Below are positions 27,013 through 38,979 of a stretch of 64,000 nt of DNA, piece by piece. The DNA lies in assembly GCA_039881145.1 (NCBI GenBank), contig JAYKKI010000088.1, positions 5,002,001 through 5,066,000 on the forward strand. The letters run 5' to 3'. Every line of letters begins with the position of its first letter. The first letter of the stretch is position 1. A program made the translations under genes and the position numbers. This DNA comes from Druceiella hillmani. Taxonomy: Eukaryota > Arthropoda > Insecta > Lepidoptera > Hepialidae. The notes under the pieces were generated by a model. The model was not told the origin of the DNA and made no database searches. It saw only the letters and a list, made by a program, of their open reading frames with translations.

Positions 27013-30000
27013 ATATACATGTTAAAATAGAGAATTATTTTTTCACTTGATATATGTCATTTGTATAAAGTTTAAAGGAACTTTTTACAGATTCAATTAT
27101 ACGTTCTAAGTTGGTCGAAAAGTACTCGTAAACTGTTAGAGCTTTGTTAGTTGTGTTAAATGGCTTTGCTAGTATTCTTATAAATATTTTATGCATATTA
27201 AATCGGTTTAGATATTAATGGTGGTGACACTTATCTCTAATAAAATTATCACTTTAAAGGTTATTTATTCGTAGAGAGCTTATTATTTCGTAGAGATAAA
27301 TTTTACAGAAAAAGTATTCGTGGCATACCTCCAATATTTTTGAAAGTCCCTAATGTAAATCCCCGAAAATCGGGAAGCGTACTCGGCTGTCGTTAAGTGA
27401 ATGTTAAGTGAATATTACTTCTTTATCAAATAGTTATTAATTACCTCCTAGAGCTATTGTCAATCAACTTAAAATTTAAATTACTTTTGCCCTTGATCAA
27501 CAAATAAAAAATTTTATTTGCTTGATGCTTATATTTTAATATTGTTTTCTAAATGTTAAAGCATCCACCGATTTGGATGCGTTGTTAGGATTCAGTACTC
27601 CAAAATGGTACCTTTATAAAGTGACTGATATGTCTAGCCACCCTCTATCACAGCCTTTTTAATTTTGCCTAATAATATAGCATATTAACCCTTAAATTCT
27701 TCAATAGTTAACATACAAAAATATTAATATGAAAATTGTGGGAAGGGGGGCAAATTTAGTACTCTAAAAAAATTTAATTCCATGTGTAATAGAGAATGCT
27801 TAAGGGGCGCAAAAATTCGTAAGTTTAGGTAGTACATGACAATTTTAGACAGAAAATTCTCAAAGATATACCGAAATAATTGATAACACAATTATACCCC
27901 CTCCTTATTTTTAAAATTGTTGCCCTCCACATTCCCCTGCTTAATTGCATTACGTATCATTAAATATTTCTTTTGCTAAGAAAGCGATATTAATGATGAT
28001 TCGCATAATAGATTTCTCTTCACGCGACGTACAAAACCTTTGATCCCTTGTTCATTTTAAGTGGAACCACACATCGTGAAATAACTCTACGACAGATGTT
28101 AAAGGAATTAAAATACCTGTGACCTTTTACATCTGCCCCATAGTCCATAGAGCACACACGGTTTTTTTTAAAGGTATTCTAAAGATTTTTCATAATTTTT
28201 TTATATTTAGCCGTTATCCTAAATTCGTCTTAACAAACTTCTCTAAGTATTGCTCAAAGATCATATAATTTCAATAATATAATGTGGCTTTTTAAATCGA
28301 CATGAGATTAAATTAAGCTGACCCAGAAATTTATTGATGTGTAAATACATTTAAGAATTCCTCTGTAACTTCTAACGGTAGAATGGGTTTACGCAGTTCT
28401 TTATAAAATAAATTAAATTTGCAACCAAATTTATGTCGCTATCTTAGACTCAAAACGATTTAATAGAAAGAAATTGAAAAACATTCAAGCCGAATACATT
28501 GAATGTAAATTTTATGGAATATCTACATTAATTTTATAAAAATGCGTTAGGTTTCTAGAAGGTTTGGAGTGTTTTTTAGTTGGCTAGAGTGTTATTGGTA
28601 ATCTGGTATTAGAACAATAAATTCAGATATTTAAATATGAAAATTTCTTTGTTTGTTGGCGCTAATATTAGGAATAAAGCGTCCGATTTAGAAATAAATT
28701 TAAAATAATATTAGGAAGCCCATGTTTTGAAGAAGATTTATTGCTATATTCAATGTTATTACATTAGGGTTCGTGGAGCAAAGTTGTAATAAAGAACGTA
28801 ACAGAAATTGAGCAATTGTGATCAGTGCTTAAACAATACAAGATATAGAGAAATCGGATTATTATTGATCCATTTTATGAATTACTTGTGACCATGATTG
28901 ATTTTATTATTATTTACAGATTTTCTAGAGTATTACCGCTGGTATACTCGAACCAGGAAGAGCGACATCGTTTGACGAAAGGAGCGGATCTGTGTAGTGG
29001 CTGCGATGGCTGAGCAGCATAAGTAATATAATTTTACGCCAGAGAAACCGCGTGGCACAGCTATTTAAACATAATTATAGTATAGAAAATATAAGACCGT
29101 GAATAAAATTTATTTGATTAATGTTAGAACTGACTTCTTATTGGCAGGTGGTATTTCATTTCTTTAAATTGAAGTTGCAACTTAAAATAAAATTTCTTCT
29201 ATTTTTAAATACTTTCTTTAGCGTTGAAACACTTTTTGTTTTAAGTTTACTGAAATATACACTAGTTAGTAATATATTTAACTATTTTACACTCAATATC
29301 AATATCAATATTTTGGACGATATTTTTTTAATACTTTATTATAGATCTTAAGAAAATTTTATATTTTATTTCCCTGGCTTAAAGTAGTCTCTAAAGCAAG
29401 ATTAATCTTTTATGACAGCTATATTAATAAATAAATAAACAAGTAAGCAAGTCTTATAAATAAAACATGGATCCATCAAGAGATGGAAAAAACATCTCTA
29501 TTAATTTATTATGATCTAATCTTTAGCAACAGTTTCCGAGCGATCGTTTAGCGATAGACATGTTCACGGAATTAATACCTTATGGCTCCCGGGTGGATTC
29601 CTTCCGGTCGACCGGAAGTGACCTTGATCGATTGGTTGTAGCTAACATGTTACCTTCTTTCTTTGCTTGTATTTACGAGCATATGCGGGTGAAAATTCGC
29701 GCAAGGTTAAGATGTCGCTAACTTCTCTCTTTATTCCGTGGGGTTTGAGGAGGAAACTATTTTTTATATGAGTACTAACCGGAAGCGTTATTTTATTTCT
29801 GTGTCTATACATTTAAGTTTGGTTTTACAGATAATCTCCTTGCAAACCTTTACCACGTGTTTCCGTTCATGTTTCACAGAGATTATCTTAAAAACCGCTT
29901 GACATGAAAACTTGGAATTTAGCACAAAAATAAAGAATATTAAACTGCATATATTTAAATAGGTAACAATCAATACATTTATATGAAAATTTTGGGGAAG

Positions 30001-31436
30001 AAAATGAATTACCCGAAAAAAAATATATTTCCTTATATAGGATGGAATTTCGTCGGAAAAGGCCACAAGGACCAAAAGTACTTTTTCATAATTTATTTTA
30101 TACATAAAAGTACTTTTTCATAAATGTCCTAAATGCGTATCACCCTTTAGGACGAAAAAAAGCAAAAAATGTGACTCTCCCTCTCCTACATATAAGAATA
30201 CTGAACCTAAAATTATGAAATTATCTTTAGAAACTTACTTAAAGGTTATAGAAAAACTTTAGCAATGATTCCGGATGTCACATTTTTTTAACATATTACG
30301 CCTACGAAAAACAAATAGTTAAGGAAAATTCTACTAAAAATTAACGTTTAAAACTAACTTAATAGTCATAAGGGTACATCCCTTAAGAGCCTGAATGTCT
30401 ATGAAACCTTCGTAGTGCGAGTTCTACTCGTACTTGACAATTGTTCTTCTTTAAATCGATTCTGAAATTATAAGATAAAGGCGGACATTACAAATAATTT
30501 CTAAGCCTGACATTCTGCAAGCGATTCTTCAAAATCCAAACTAGTCAAGTGCATGTCAGACCGTGCATAAATTAAAATTCCGTGGTCATTTTACAAAATA
30601 CCATATATATTTTATAAATTCTCCCGGTATACTCATATGCGCCCACAAAGGTCATTAAACTTAATAACAGAGCAATTTGCATCTATTTTATTGCGTCGTA
30701 ATTGAGTTTTCTTGTTAGTTTCAAAACCATTATTATTGTTTATTTGAAATAATTAAAAATAAATTGGATTATGCAAAATAATTTCACTTGATAGCACTCA
30801 TCAAAACCTGTTTTCGGGATTTTTCCAATATTTTTAGATAGCAAGACCATAAATTAGGGTGCAAACGATTTTGAAGCCTGTATTTCGTAAATTTATCCTA
30901 ATATGAATTCATCATAAATGTAAATTAAATTAATTTCATTTAAGCCTTGAAGGATAAGTAAAGAAGGTATCTATGCATATATTCTGGAAGAAAAAATGGC
31001 ATTACTCGAAGAAATTCTACAAGTCATCGTAAACCTAATTGCAGTTTAAAACCTAATTGCAGAAAACTTCAATTTTCCAATTTTCTTTTTAATTGTAGAA
31101 TTTTTTATGAACTCGATAGAAAATAAGATTTTAATTTCAAAGGGCTTTTAAAAATAAAACGAAAATGTACCTTTATTACGTCATCCACTTTCTCAGCATT
31201 AAATACTTGTACTTTGAGAGTGTAACGGAAATAGCTTTCAATTAGAGAGCTTATACCTCCGAAACTAATAGACGTTGGAAAAGAAAAAGTGATCATGTTT
31301 TTTCTTTTGTTGTATATGCTTGTAATTTTTCTGTGAAATATAAAGAGCAGGAGTTAAGTTAAAAATTAATTTAGTATTAAGACATAAAGTATTACGGTCA
31401 GTTGATTTAAAAAAAAACTACATATTGAATACATTT

Positions 31437-31805
31437 TGCATTAATTTTGTAGAAATTCATTGTAATTAGACTTTTCTCAACTAAATAAAACTACGTGATA
31501 TAGTAATATTTCTACTTTATTTAAATTCTCCACCACGCTTCGGTTTCGTTGTATGAGAACATCTTTAGGTGGGGTTTCTTCGGATAACAACATCTTCAGG
31601 GTGATGTAGTATTATTTATACTTTCTTTAATTTCTTTACCACGACCTAGATTTCGTTGTATTACAACATCTTCAGGTGGGATATTAGAAAAGAATAGATT
31701 CTTTGCTAATATCCCACCTGAAGATGTTGTAATACAACGAAACCTAGGTCGTGGTAAAGAACTTAAAGGAAGTAGAAATAATATTACATCATGTAGTTTC
31801 ATTTA
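31437..31805. repeat. inverted-repeat element cluster with hammerhead-like arms
   Basis: A degenerate arm at about 31437-31580 is followed by a face-to-face pair: left arm about 31608-31690, right arm about 31695-31805. The right arm (plus strand) holds the best hammerhead-like block at 31713-31754; the left arm (minus) holds one at 31639-31680 with a single C-to-U change in stem III. Conserved flanks are TAAAGAACTTAAAG, GAAGTAGAAATAAT and GTAGTTTCATTTAATT. It lies about 1.2 kb upstream of the NRF-6-like gene. Confidence 0.85.
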
Positions 31806-31939
31806 ATTGTAAGTGGAAGAGAATATTTACTTTTGTATTGATAGATGAAAAACTTTGAACGGTTACAAGGTTTCACCAAGATACAATTTTTAAAGCCATC
31901 TATTATAAATTAAATTTTTAAAAAAACATCAATGTTATG

Positions 31940-32065
31940 TTGTCGTACAACGAAACTTAGGTCGTGGTAAAGAATTTAAACATTTAATAAAAAAAGAAGT
32001 AGAAATAATGCTTCATCTCGTAGTTTCATTTAATTTTAAAATTAAAATGAGTTTCTTCAAAATTA
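31940..32065 (+). repeat. partial copy of the hammerhead-like inverted-repeat family
   Basis: Single plus-strand arm: TACAACGAAACTTAGGTCGT, then GGTAAAGAATTTAAA, GAAGTAGAAATAAT, GTAGTTTCATTTAATT and the outer flank TTCTTCAAAATTAACGTCAA. The CTGAAGA half is missing, so it cannot form the hammerhead-like core. Confidence 0.75.
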
Positions 32066-33005
32066 ACGTCAAATATGTTCAACACTTATATTAAGTAGGA
32101 ACATAAATACCCACTAGCGCATACCCCATATAGGTACAAAAGTACTATCTACTAAAGAAAATTGAAAACTGTCAAAAATGGTTGCATTAAAGTTAATAAA
32201 TAAAAGGACATATTAAATGAAAAGCATTGTATATAATTTATGGATTTTCCGCTCGCTACAATTTTTTAAACATTTTCAAAATTAATTACTCTTATGATAA
32301 TGAGAAATTTCTTTAATTTCATCGACAGGCAATATCACAGAGCTTAGAATAAAAGTAATATTATTTATCGATTTTATATTTTATTTATATGTAACGTCTT
32401 TAATTTTAGTTTATAAAAATAAATTTAAAAGAATTTCGAAAATATTTTAATTGATAAGTACAAGTACGTGGATTGAACTATAATAATTAAATTTTGGAAG
32501 AGAATATTCTAGAGACTTCAGTGATCCAAATTCAATAGAGTTTTTTTAAATATAGTAATTTTTGTACAATATCAACAATTGGGAGAGCAAATGGACAAAA
32601 TTTATTTATAATTGAATCAATGCGATTTTGTAAAAAAAGTAATTTTTTTATGTTAAAAAGTTTTATTCGACTTTATAAATCAAATATTTTTTAACTTTTA
32701 TAGAATTTTTTAACGTAATATTTCATTGACCAAAAATAGACAGTAATAACTGCACACGTAAAATTTTTATCTCCTAAAAAATTAGCTGTTTAACTTTTCT
32801 TCTACTCGTTATTAAGCAGTATTTATCACTACATATATTTGGGAATAACGTGTTTTTTCTATTTACTGTACCAAATTGAATGTGATAAATGTTTAATAAA
32901 CATAAATTTAAATATTCTTAATAAATATTAACCACAAATTGTTTAAACAAAACTTCAATTTAAATTCTCCTCCATATTCCATCATTCGTATTTTCGGACA
33001 ATGAA

Positions 33006-33013
33006 TATATAAA
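33006..33013 (+). promoter_or_regulatory. TATA-like box before the NRF-6-like gene
   Basis: TATATAAA lies 72 bp upstream of the chosen start codon at 33078. A transcript start about 30 bp downstream would fall near 33036-33050, beyond the alternative ATG at 33027 and before 33078. In DNA this AT-rich such strings are common, so this is suggestive only. Confidence 0.35.
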
Positions 33014-33077
33014 TATCAAAGCCCCGATGGACGTGGCAATAATCCTTGTATCATTTCGTTTCACACTCTCATTAGAC

Positions 33078-33264
33078 ATGGACTTAAGATGTTGTATATG
33101 GATTACTGTCATTAGTTTTGTCACTTTCAATGTCCGAGCGAATTCATTTAATTATGAAAGTTTATTTTCACCCAATCTGAAAGATAAAATAAGTTCACAA
33201 TGTTACAACGAAATGCGAAACGAAAACAGGAATATAAAGAACTTCAACACGAAAGCAATTTCCG
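33078..33264 (+). CDS. NRF-6-like exon 1: start codon and signal peptide
   Basis: Codes for residues 1-62 plus one base of codon 63. The Met at 33078 gives a compact signal peptide: a charged MDLR start, a hydrophobic core CCIWITVISFVTF, and a cleavage-like V-R-A ending at residue 21. An in-frame ATG at 33027 would add 17 residues, but it lies only about 14 bp downstream of a TATA-like box, so it is probably upstream of or at the transcript start. The donor is TCCG|GTAAGA. The leftover G joins CG of the next exon to make Ala63. The Cys in SSQC is the first conserved NRF cysteine. The rest of this exon is poorly conserved, so it rests mainly on phase agreement and the signal peptide. Confidence 0.7.
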
Positions 33265-36200
33265 GTAAGATAATTAATTTTAAGAGACTTAAGCTTTTGA
33301 AACGAAGTAAATTTTTAACGGAACGTTCATTTGATATCAATATGTTCCAATGTGATAAGTTACTCGTTTTTAAACTTTGAAACTATTTACAAAATATTGC
33401 ATAAATATATCAATTTTGTAAATAAACACTCACATTTTTGTTTTTAGTCAAACTTGTCAAAAGTATTAAAAACAGTTTCAGCTGTTTTTACCCTTAGCTT
33501 ATAATCATTGGTATTTCGCAACCGGTGCGTTCTTTCAAAATTAATGGAAATTACTTCCCACGGTATAGGACGAACGCTCATTTGCTGAAAGTGGTTGGCA
33601 TGTAATTTATTTCACGTGATAATATTTTTTTTTTAAATAATTGAAACATATTAGTAGGCATTAGTTTAAAAATAAAAAAATATTTTTAAACATGTATGCT
33701 TGTTTGTATCTTTACCACATTTGATAAACCTAATAGATTCTGTTGAGTTATTTTAAAACTAATGAAGGTTTCTTACTTTTTTGTTAAGAGTTTTATATTA
33801 AATAAAATTCCTGTATTTGTAAACCAGTTGTTCCCTCAACTTTTCTTATTTATTCTTGAGATTTGATAGTCGTAAATTAAAATATTTATTTGCTTATATC
33901 TTTCCTTACAAAAGCTATAAAACATGTAACTTTACGTAGGTGGCTATTTCTTTGTGTATATATGCCAAACTAACGTTAAAATTTTGGCTAAATAACTTAA
34001 ACGTAAAACGAAACCTCGCGTGCCATTTTAGTTACGTCATTTTTGCTATATGAGATCGAGCATTTTCATGTAACTTGAAGAGGTGCTAACTCTTAGATAG
34101 CCCTTAGATAGTCAAGATATCTCTTCATTGTAGTATATAAGCATGAGAGTAGTTCTACTTGCATCTTATTGAAAAATATTCCTTGCGAACTTATGAGATC
34201 TATTTCAATATGCGTCTTAATTTTTTTATTTAACGTGGAGCAACCTAGCTTTTTGAATCTTTGAATACAATGCTCTGATATGTCATTTAAAGATTTGTAT
34301 AACTTCATCCATTCTCAGGCTATGTAAATTTTTATCCATTTTTTTAATAAATAGCATGTTGTTTTGCTTGATTTCACCGTAAACGGAATTTATGAAGCAA
34401 ACGCACTTCAAGTTCCCTTTATGAAATTTTCAACATTTTTTTTTTTCTAAAGATTAACGGTATATACTGATTAGAAAACCTTATAGAAATGTTTTTCTTA
34501 ATCACCAAAAAATTTTGCACTATCCTAAGTATTTATTCAGTTCTCTAGATTTGAAATGTAATTATTTTTATACTATACTATAGTATAAAAGGTGTCAACT
34601 ATATTTTATTTACACTTAAGGTATAGGTATCTAAATATAGTTTCAAGTATCGTATACCTTCTAAGTAAAAATTTATGCGTGTTAACATAGCCTTAATATA
34701 ATTGTTCGACAGCGTGGAGTGGGGCAGTACCTGGTTTCATCGATGGCGCACATGACTATGTGGGTGATTATAAAGGTTGTCTTGAGCTGCAATATAAGTC
34801 CAACGTAATGGCATCACAGTACTGCGTTTTTGATGTATTAGTGACATATGGGCGTATTTCTAATGTGAATTCCAAAAGCGTAAGTATATTACACGTATAT
34901 TTCATTTTGATAAGATTTACATAAGGGTATGCGTAAAATCGTATATAAAAATTAAAATAAATTTAAAAAATCAGTGTTTACTTCTTCGAAATACACTAAA
35001 AATGTATGTACTTTATATTTGTGTCTGATTCTTAGTAACGATAAGTATACTATGTAAATATTAGCTCCTTGCTTCAAACGATCTCTGGCAAAATATAAAT
35101 ATGTAACAGAAAAACGGACGGACGAACCGAGAACGATTTCTTTCCAAATATGAAAAATGATAGATTTGAAAAATCGTTTTAAGAAATATATTATTTTTTA
35201 CATCATATTTGTTCTTCTCCGCGATGGAGCCAAATTTGGGTGTACCCATTTGTAATTATTTTTTGACAGCTACTCGAATTAAAAAAATCGTTGCTTATTT
35301 ATTAGAATAAAATTTTCAACAAATCTTTTTCTTTGTCAACTTCTCATAAAAAGAATATAATTTTTAGTTAAATACCAGTGATTATAATTTACGACAACTG
35401 AAATTAATATTTCAATAAACAGTGCCCCCACGACAACGAGACAAATGGTATAACAGTGGCACCAAAATGGGCTTTGTGTGCGCCTAGCTCTTGCAACCAG
35501 TCTGACCTGCAGCAGCTGGCCGAAGTAATGTTGAAACATTCACCCATAGCCAATTCGGGTTTATCATTCAAAGTGTCTCTATGGGATCACGCGTGCCAGA
35601 CCGCCGAGACAAAACCGCTACGCTCTGAGACCATTGCCTTTCTGTAAGTTTTCGGCAAAATATTGACTAACGATATTGCTTTTTTATTTTCATCGATGTA
35701 CTTACTACACACTTCATTAATGATAGTAATGTGATTATTCATGACGATCGCCTATTGAGTCCAAATCAATATGAAACATAATTGATGCAAGAGTACGGAG
35801 AAAAGAGGGTACGAATACTGGTATTTGGAATTACAAAGCTATTTTGTATATTTGTACGAAAAAGAAAATATTCAACACATATTGGTTGTCAAATTCAATG
35901 TAAAAAAACAAAAAAAAAACTATCGATAACGATATTAGTATAATGAACGTAATTTCTCTTTAAAAAAATCACGTTCCTATCTTCTATAGTTTCGGATTTA
36001 CGTCGATGAATGCGTTAGAACATGCCACTTTATATGTATATGTAAACTTTTGAGGCGACCATGGAGTTGGTGTCTGATTACCATGATCAATGAAAATATA
36101 GTGAAACCACCTCGAAATTCAAGATCATCGCAATATGAAGAAGTTAAGATCAATGAAATATTTATATTTGGTAGAAATAAACTGACTATTCTTTCTACCT

Positions 36201-37726
36201 TTAAGCAAAAAAATTATAGGTGGACTATATGCCTATATATAATTGTACACGAAATAAACAATTAAACCCACAAAATTGGTTCTTTATTCACGTATTTTAT
36301 TTGCAAAAGTTGATATATTTTAATGAGTTACATTATTAAACAATTCATATGCAGTATGCATATGAATGAGATTCAATGAGACAAATATTTAATATGTTTG
36401 TTTGTTTAGCTGCTTGACTGGCGTATTGGTGGCACTCGTAACATCTTGCACTCTGCTGCATTGGTCCCGTGTAAAAAAAACACACCGAGGTCAAAGGTTT
36501 GATATATTCATTTTATGAAGTTAAATATTCCTATTACAGCAAATAACAAAGGGTAATATAGATCTTTTGAAGGAAAAACGGAAGTATTAAATTTATAAAA
36601 AAATATGATTAATATGCACATATATAAAACATAAATAATAGCGAACTTTATCCTTCCCAATATCTGCCCTTAAATCCTTATAAAAACTGCTTGATATCGT
36701 ATTAATTTCTTACGCGTAGTGGCTTTAGAATCTTCTCTTATAATTTAGATTTATATTAAAAATTATTGAATATATTTGGCGTGGTAGCAAAGATCTTTGC
36801 TAAAAGCCCACCTGAAGTTGTTGTAATACAACGAAACGTAGGTCGTGGTAAAGAACTTAGAGAAAGTAGAAATAATACTACATCACGTAGTTTCATTTAA
36901 TTGTGATTAAAAATTATGTAAATAAGAAACTCGGAAAGAACCCATTTTGTTACAACAACTTGCTGCTAATTAAAACTGGACTCTGAAGTCGAGTTGTTTT
37001 AAAGTTTCAGTTTCGCCTCTGATACTTAACTGGTCGCTGATAGAAAATGTGCCATCCCTCTTTAGCGTGGGGTCAGCTGATATTATGATGTTCCACCGCG
37101 CGAGAGTAATCTTAATGTTTTTTATAATACTTTCACATCAACAATTATTCTTCTTGATGGGTCCTTGGCATAATTTTGATTATTTTCTCTGGGTAAGTAA
37201 AGTTCTTTTCAATTCTATATACTGTTTTAATTTCACTATACACCTTCATGAGTTACCGTTTGACCCGAATGTAATATCACATTCTGTTTTGATCTGTTTT
37301 TAATAAATTTAGAATTTTTGTAACAACTCATTTATCACATAATAATAAATATTCTTGAACAGAAAATCAAACATTCAATACATTTTCGTTTATACGTTAT
37401 TATCGAATATTAATAATATAATTTATTTGTGGATATAAAATACAACAAGTAAAGTAATAGATATGTATATAAATTTTCGAACAGCTAATGAAAAAATTAA
37501 AATTAAAAATGAAGTTACACGCCTTAACTAATTTTTCAACATTTTATCCACAAAAAGTTAACTAGCTCTGCCTGTGTAGTTATGCAATAAACATCACCGA
37601 CACGGCCGGTTTATAGCTCGCACCTGTTGGTACACACACACAGATACATACACAAATATGTACTCGTAGTTACATGCGTACACATATATACACATATATG
37701 CGGATATATACGCGTATGTGTGTATG

Positions 37727-37773
<47 letters not shown>

Positions 37774-38918
37774 CTCACATACACAATAGATAATAATATT
37801 AATAATTATTTTTAATAGAGCTGTTATATACAGACATATAACTACATACACAATTACCCATAGAGGAAACATAGCACAAAGAAAAAAATTAAAACCAAAA
37901 TTGGATAAGCAAGAGAAGAAAGAAGATACTAATAATAAATATAATTTAAATCAAATCATTTCGAAATGCCGATATTTTCCGTTTATTTGTTTGCATTTGA
38001 TGGACCAAAATCCAATTACGGATTGAATTTTTAAAAGTAGTTATGGATTCAGCGATTTTCAGAGGCGGAGGGAGGTCATTCCAAATTTAATTGCAGCGAA
38101 CTTGAAACTACCCCGATAACCGGTTGTGCGATGTTCAGGGACTAAGAGAAGTCGGTCTCTGGCGTGCGTCACGTGGCGATGAGCATTGCCGGACTAGTTT
38201 AATATATCGTAAAGATATTTCGGCTCCTTTGTTGTGAAATGTCTACGTAAGAAACAGATAGTGTGATAACTGCGACGATTGTGCATTCGGAGTATTCCAT
38301 GCTCATTTAAATAATCAATCCCGCGGCGATCCCGTGTATCACGGGATCGCCGCGGGATTCACAAATATTTGTATTATTTTCTTTCTTTTTTACATAACAT
38401 TAAAATCCACTTTTTTTCTGTTTCCTATTTTGCATCGATGTTAATCTAAAAAAGTTCACGTTGAATGCAAATAAAATGTATAATTTTAATTTTTTTAGTA
38501 ATACAATTTTTTTTGAAAGAAATTAAACGCACGTTTTGATTTTTCACGTGATTTATTTCCTAAAATTTTACTACCGTTTTATTTTAACTTCACCTTCCTT
38601 TTACTAACGATGGCTTATGTTTTTATGCAGTACTTGAACTTATCTCAATACATACGCTTGGATTTGTTTGTCGACATCTTCTTTGTTATGGCGGGCTTCC
38701 TGATTGCCCTTAACTTCACAGCCTCCGAGGAGCGAATGATTAAGTTGGTGATAAAGAGATACATTCGGTAAGAATCTATTTTCTAATTCTCTAACTCGTT
38801 TTTTTCTGTAACTCGTTTTTTTATATAATTCCTTAGTCGTATAATTGGGAATATAACTATGTTAAGTAAGAATATTAGGAATTTAAAAAAGGTTAAATAT
38901 TTAACTTTTACTATCACG

Positions 38919-38979
<61 letters not shown>

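Larger units (their letters stand above)
24205..31430. other. intergenic, no gene recognised
   Basis: AT-rich. It holds the simple repeat at 26915, the short tandem repeats at 25317 and a GC-richer island at 29535-29750 that contains a 16-bp palindrome (29602-29617). No exon with a recognisable protein match. Confidence 0.5.

Noticed and set aside
33027..33077. Upstream in-frame ATG adding 17 residues to the NRF-6-like protein
   Set aside because: It lies within about 14 bp of the TATA-like box, so it is probably not transcribed, and starting at 33078 gives a better signal peptide.
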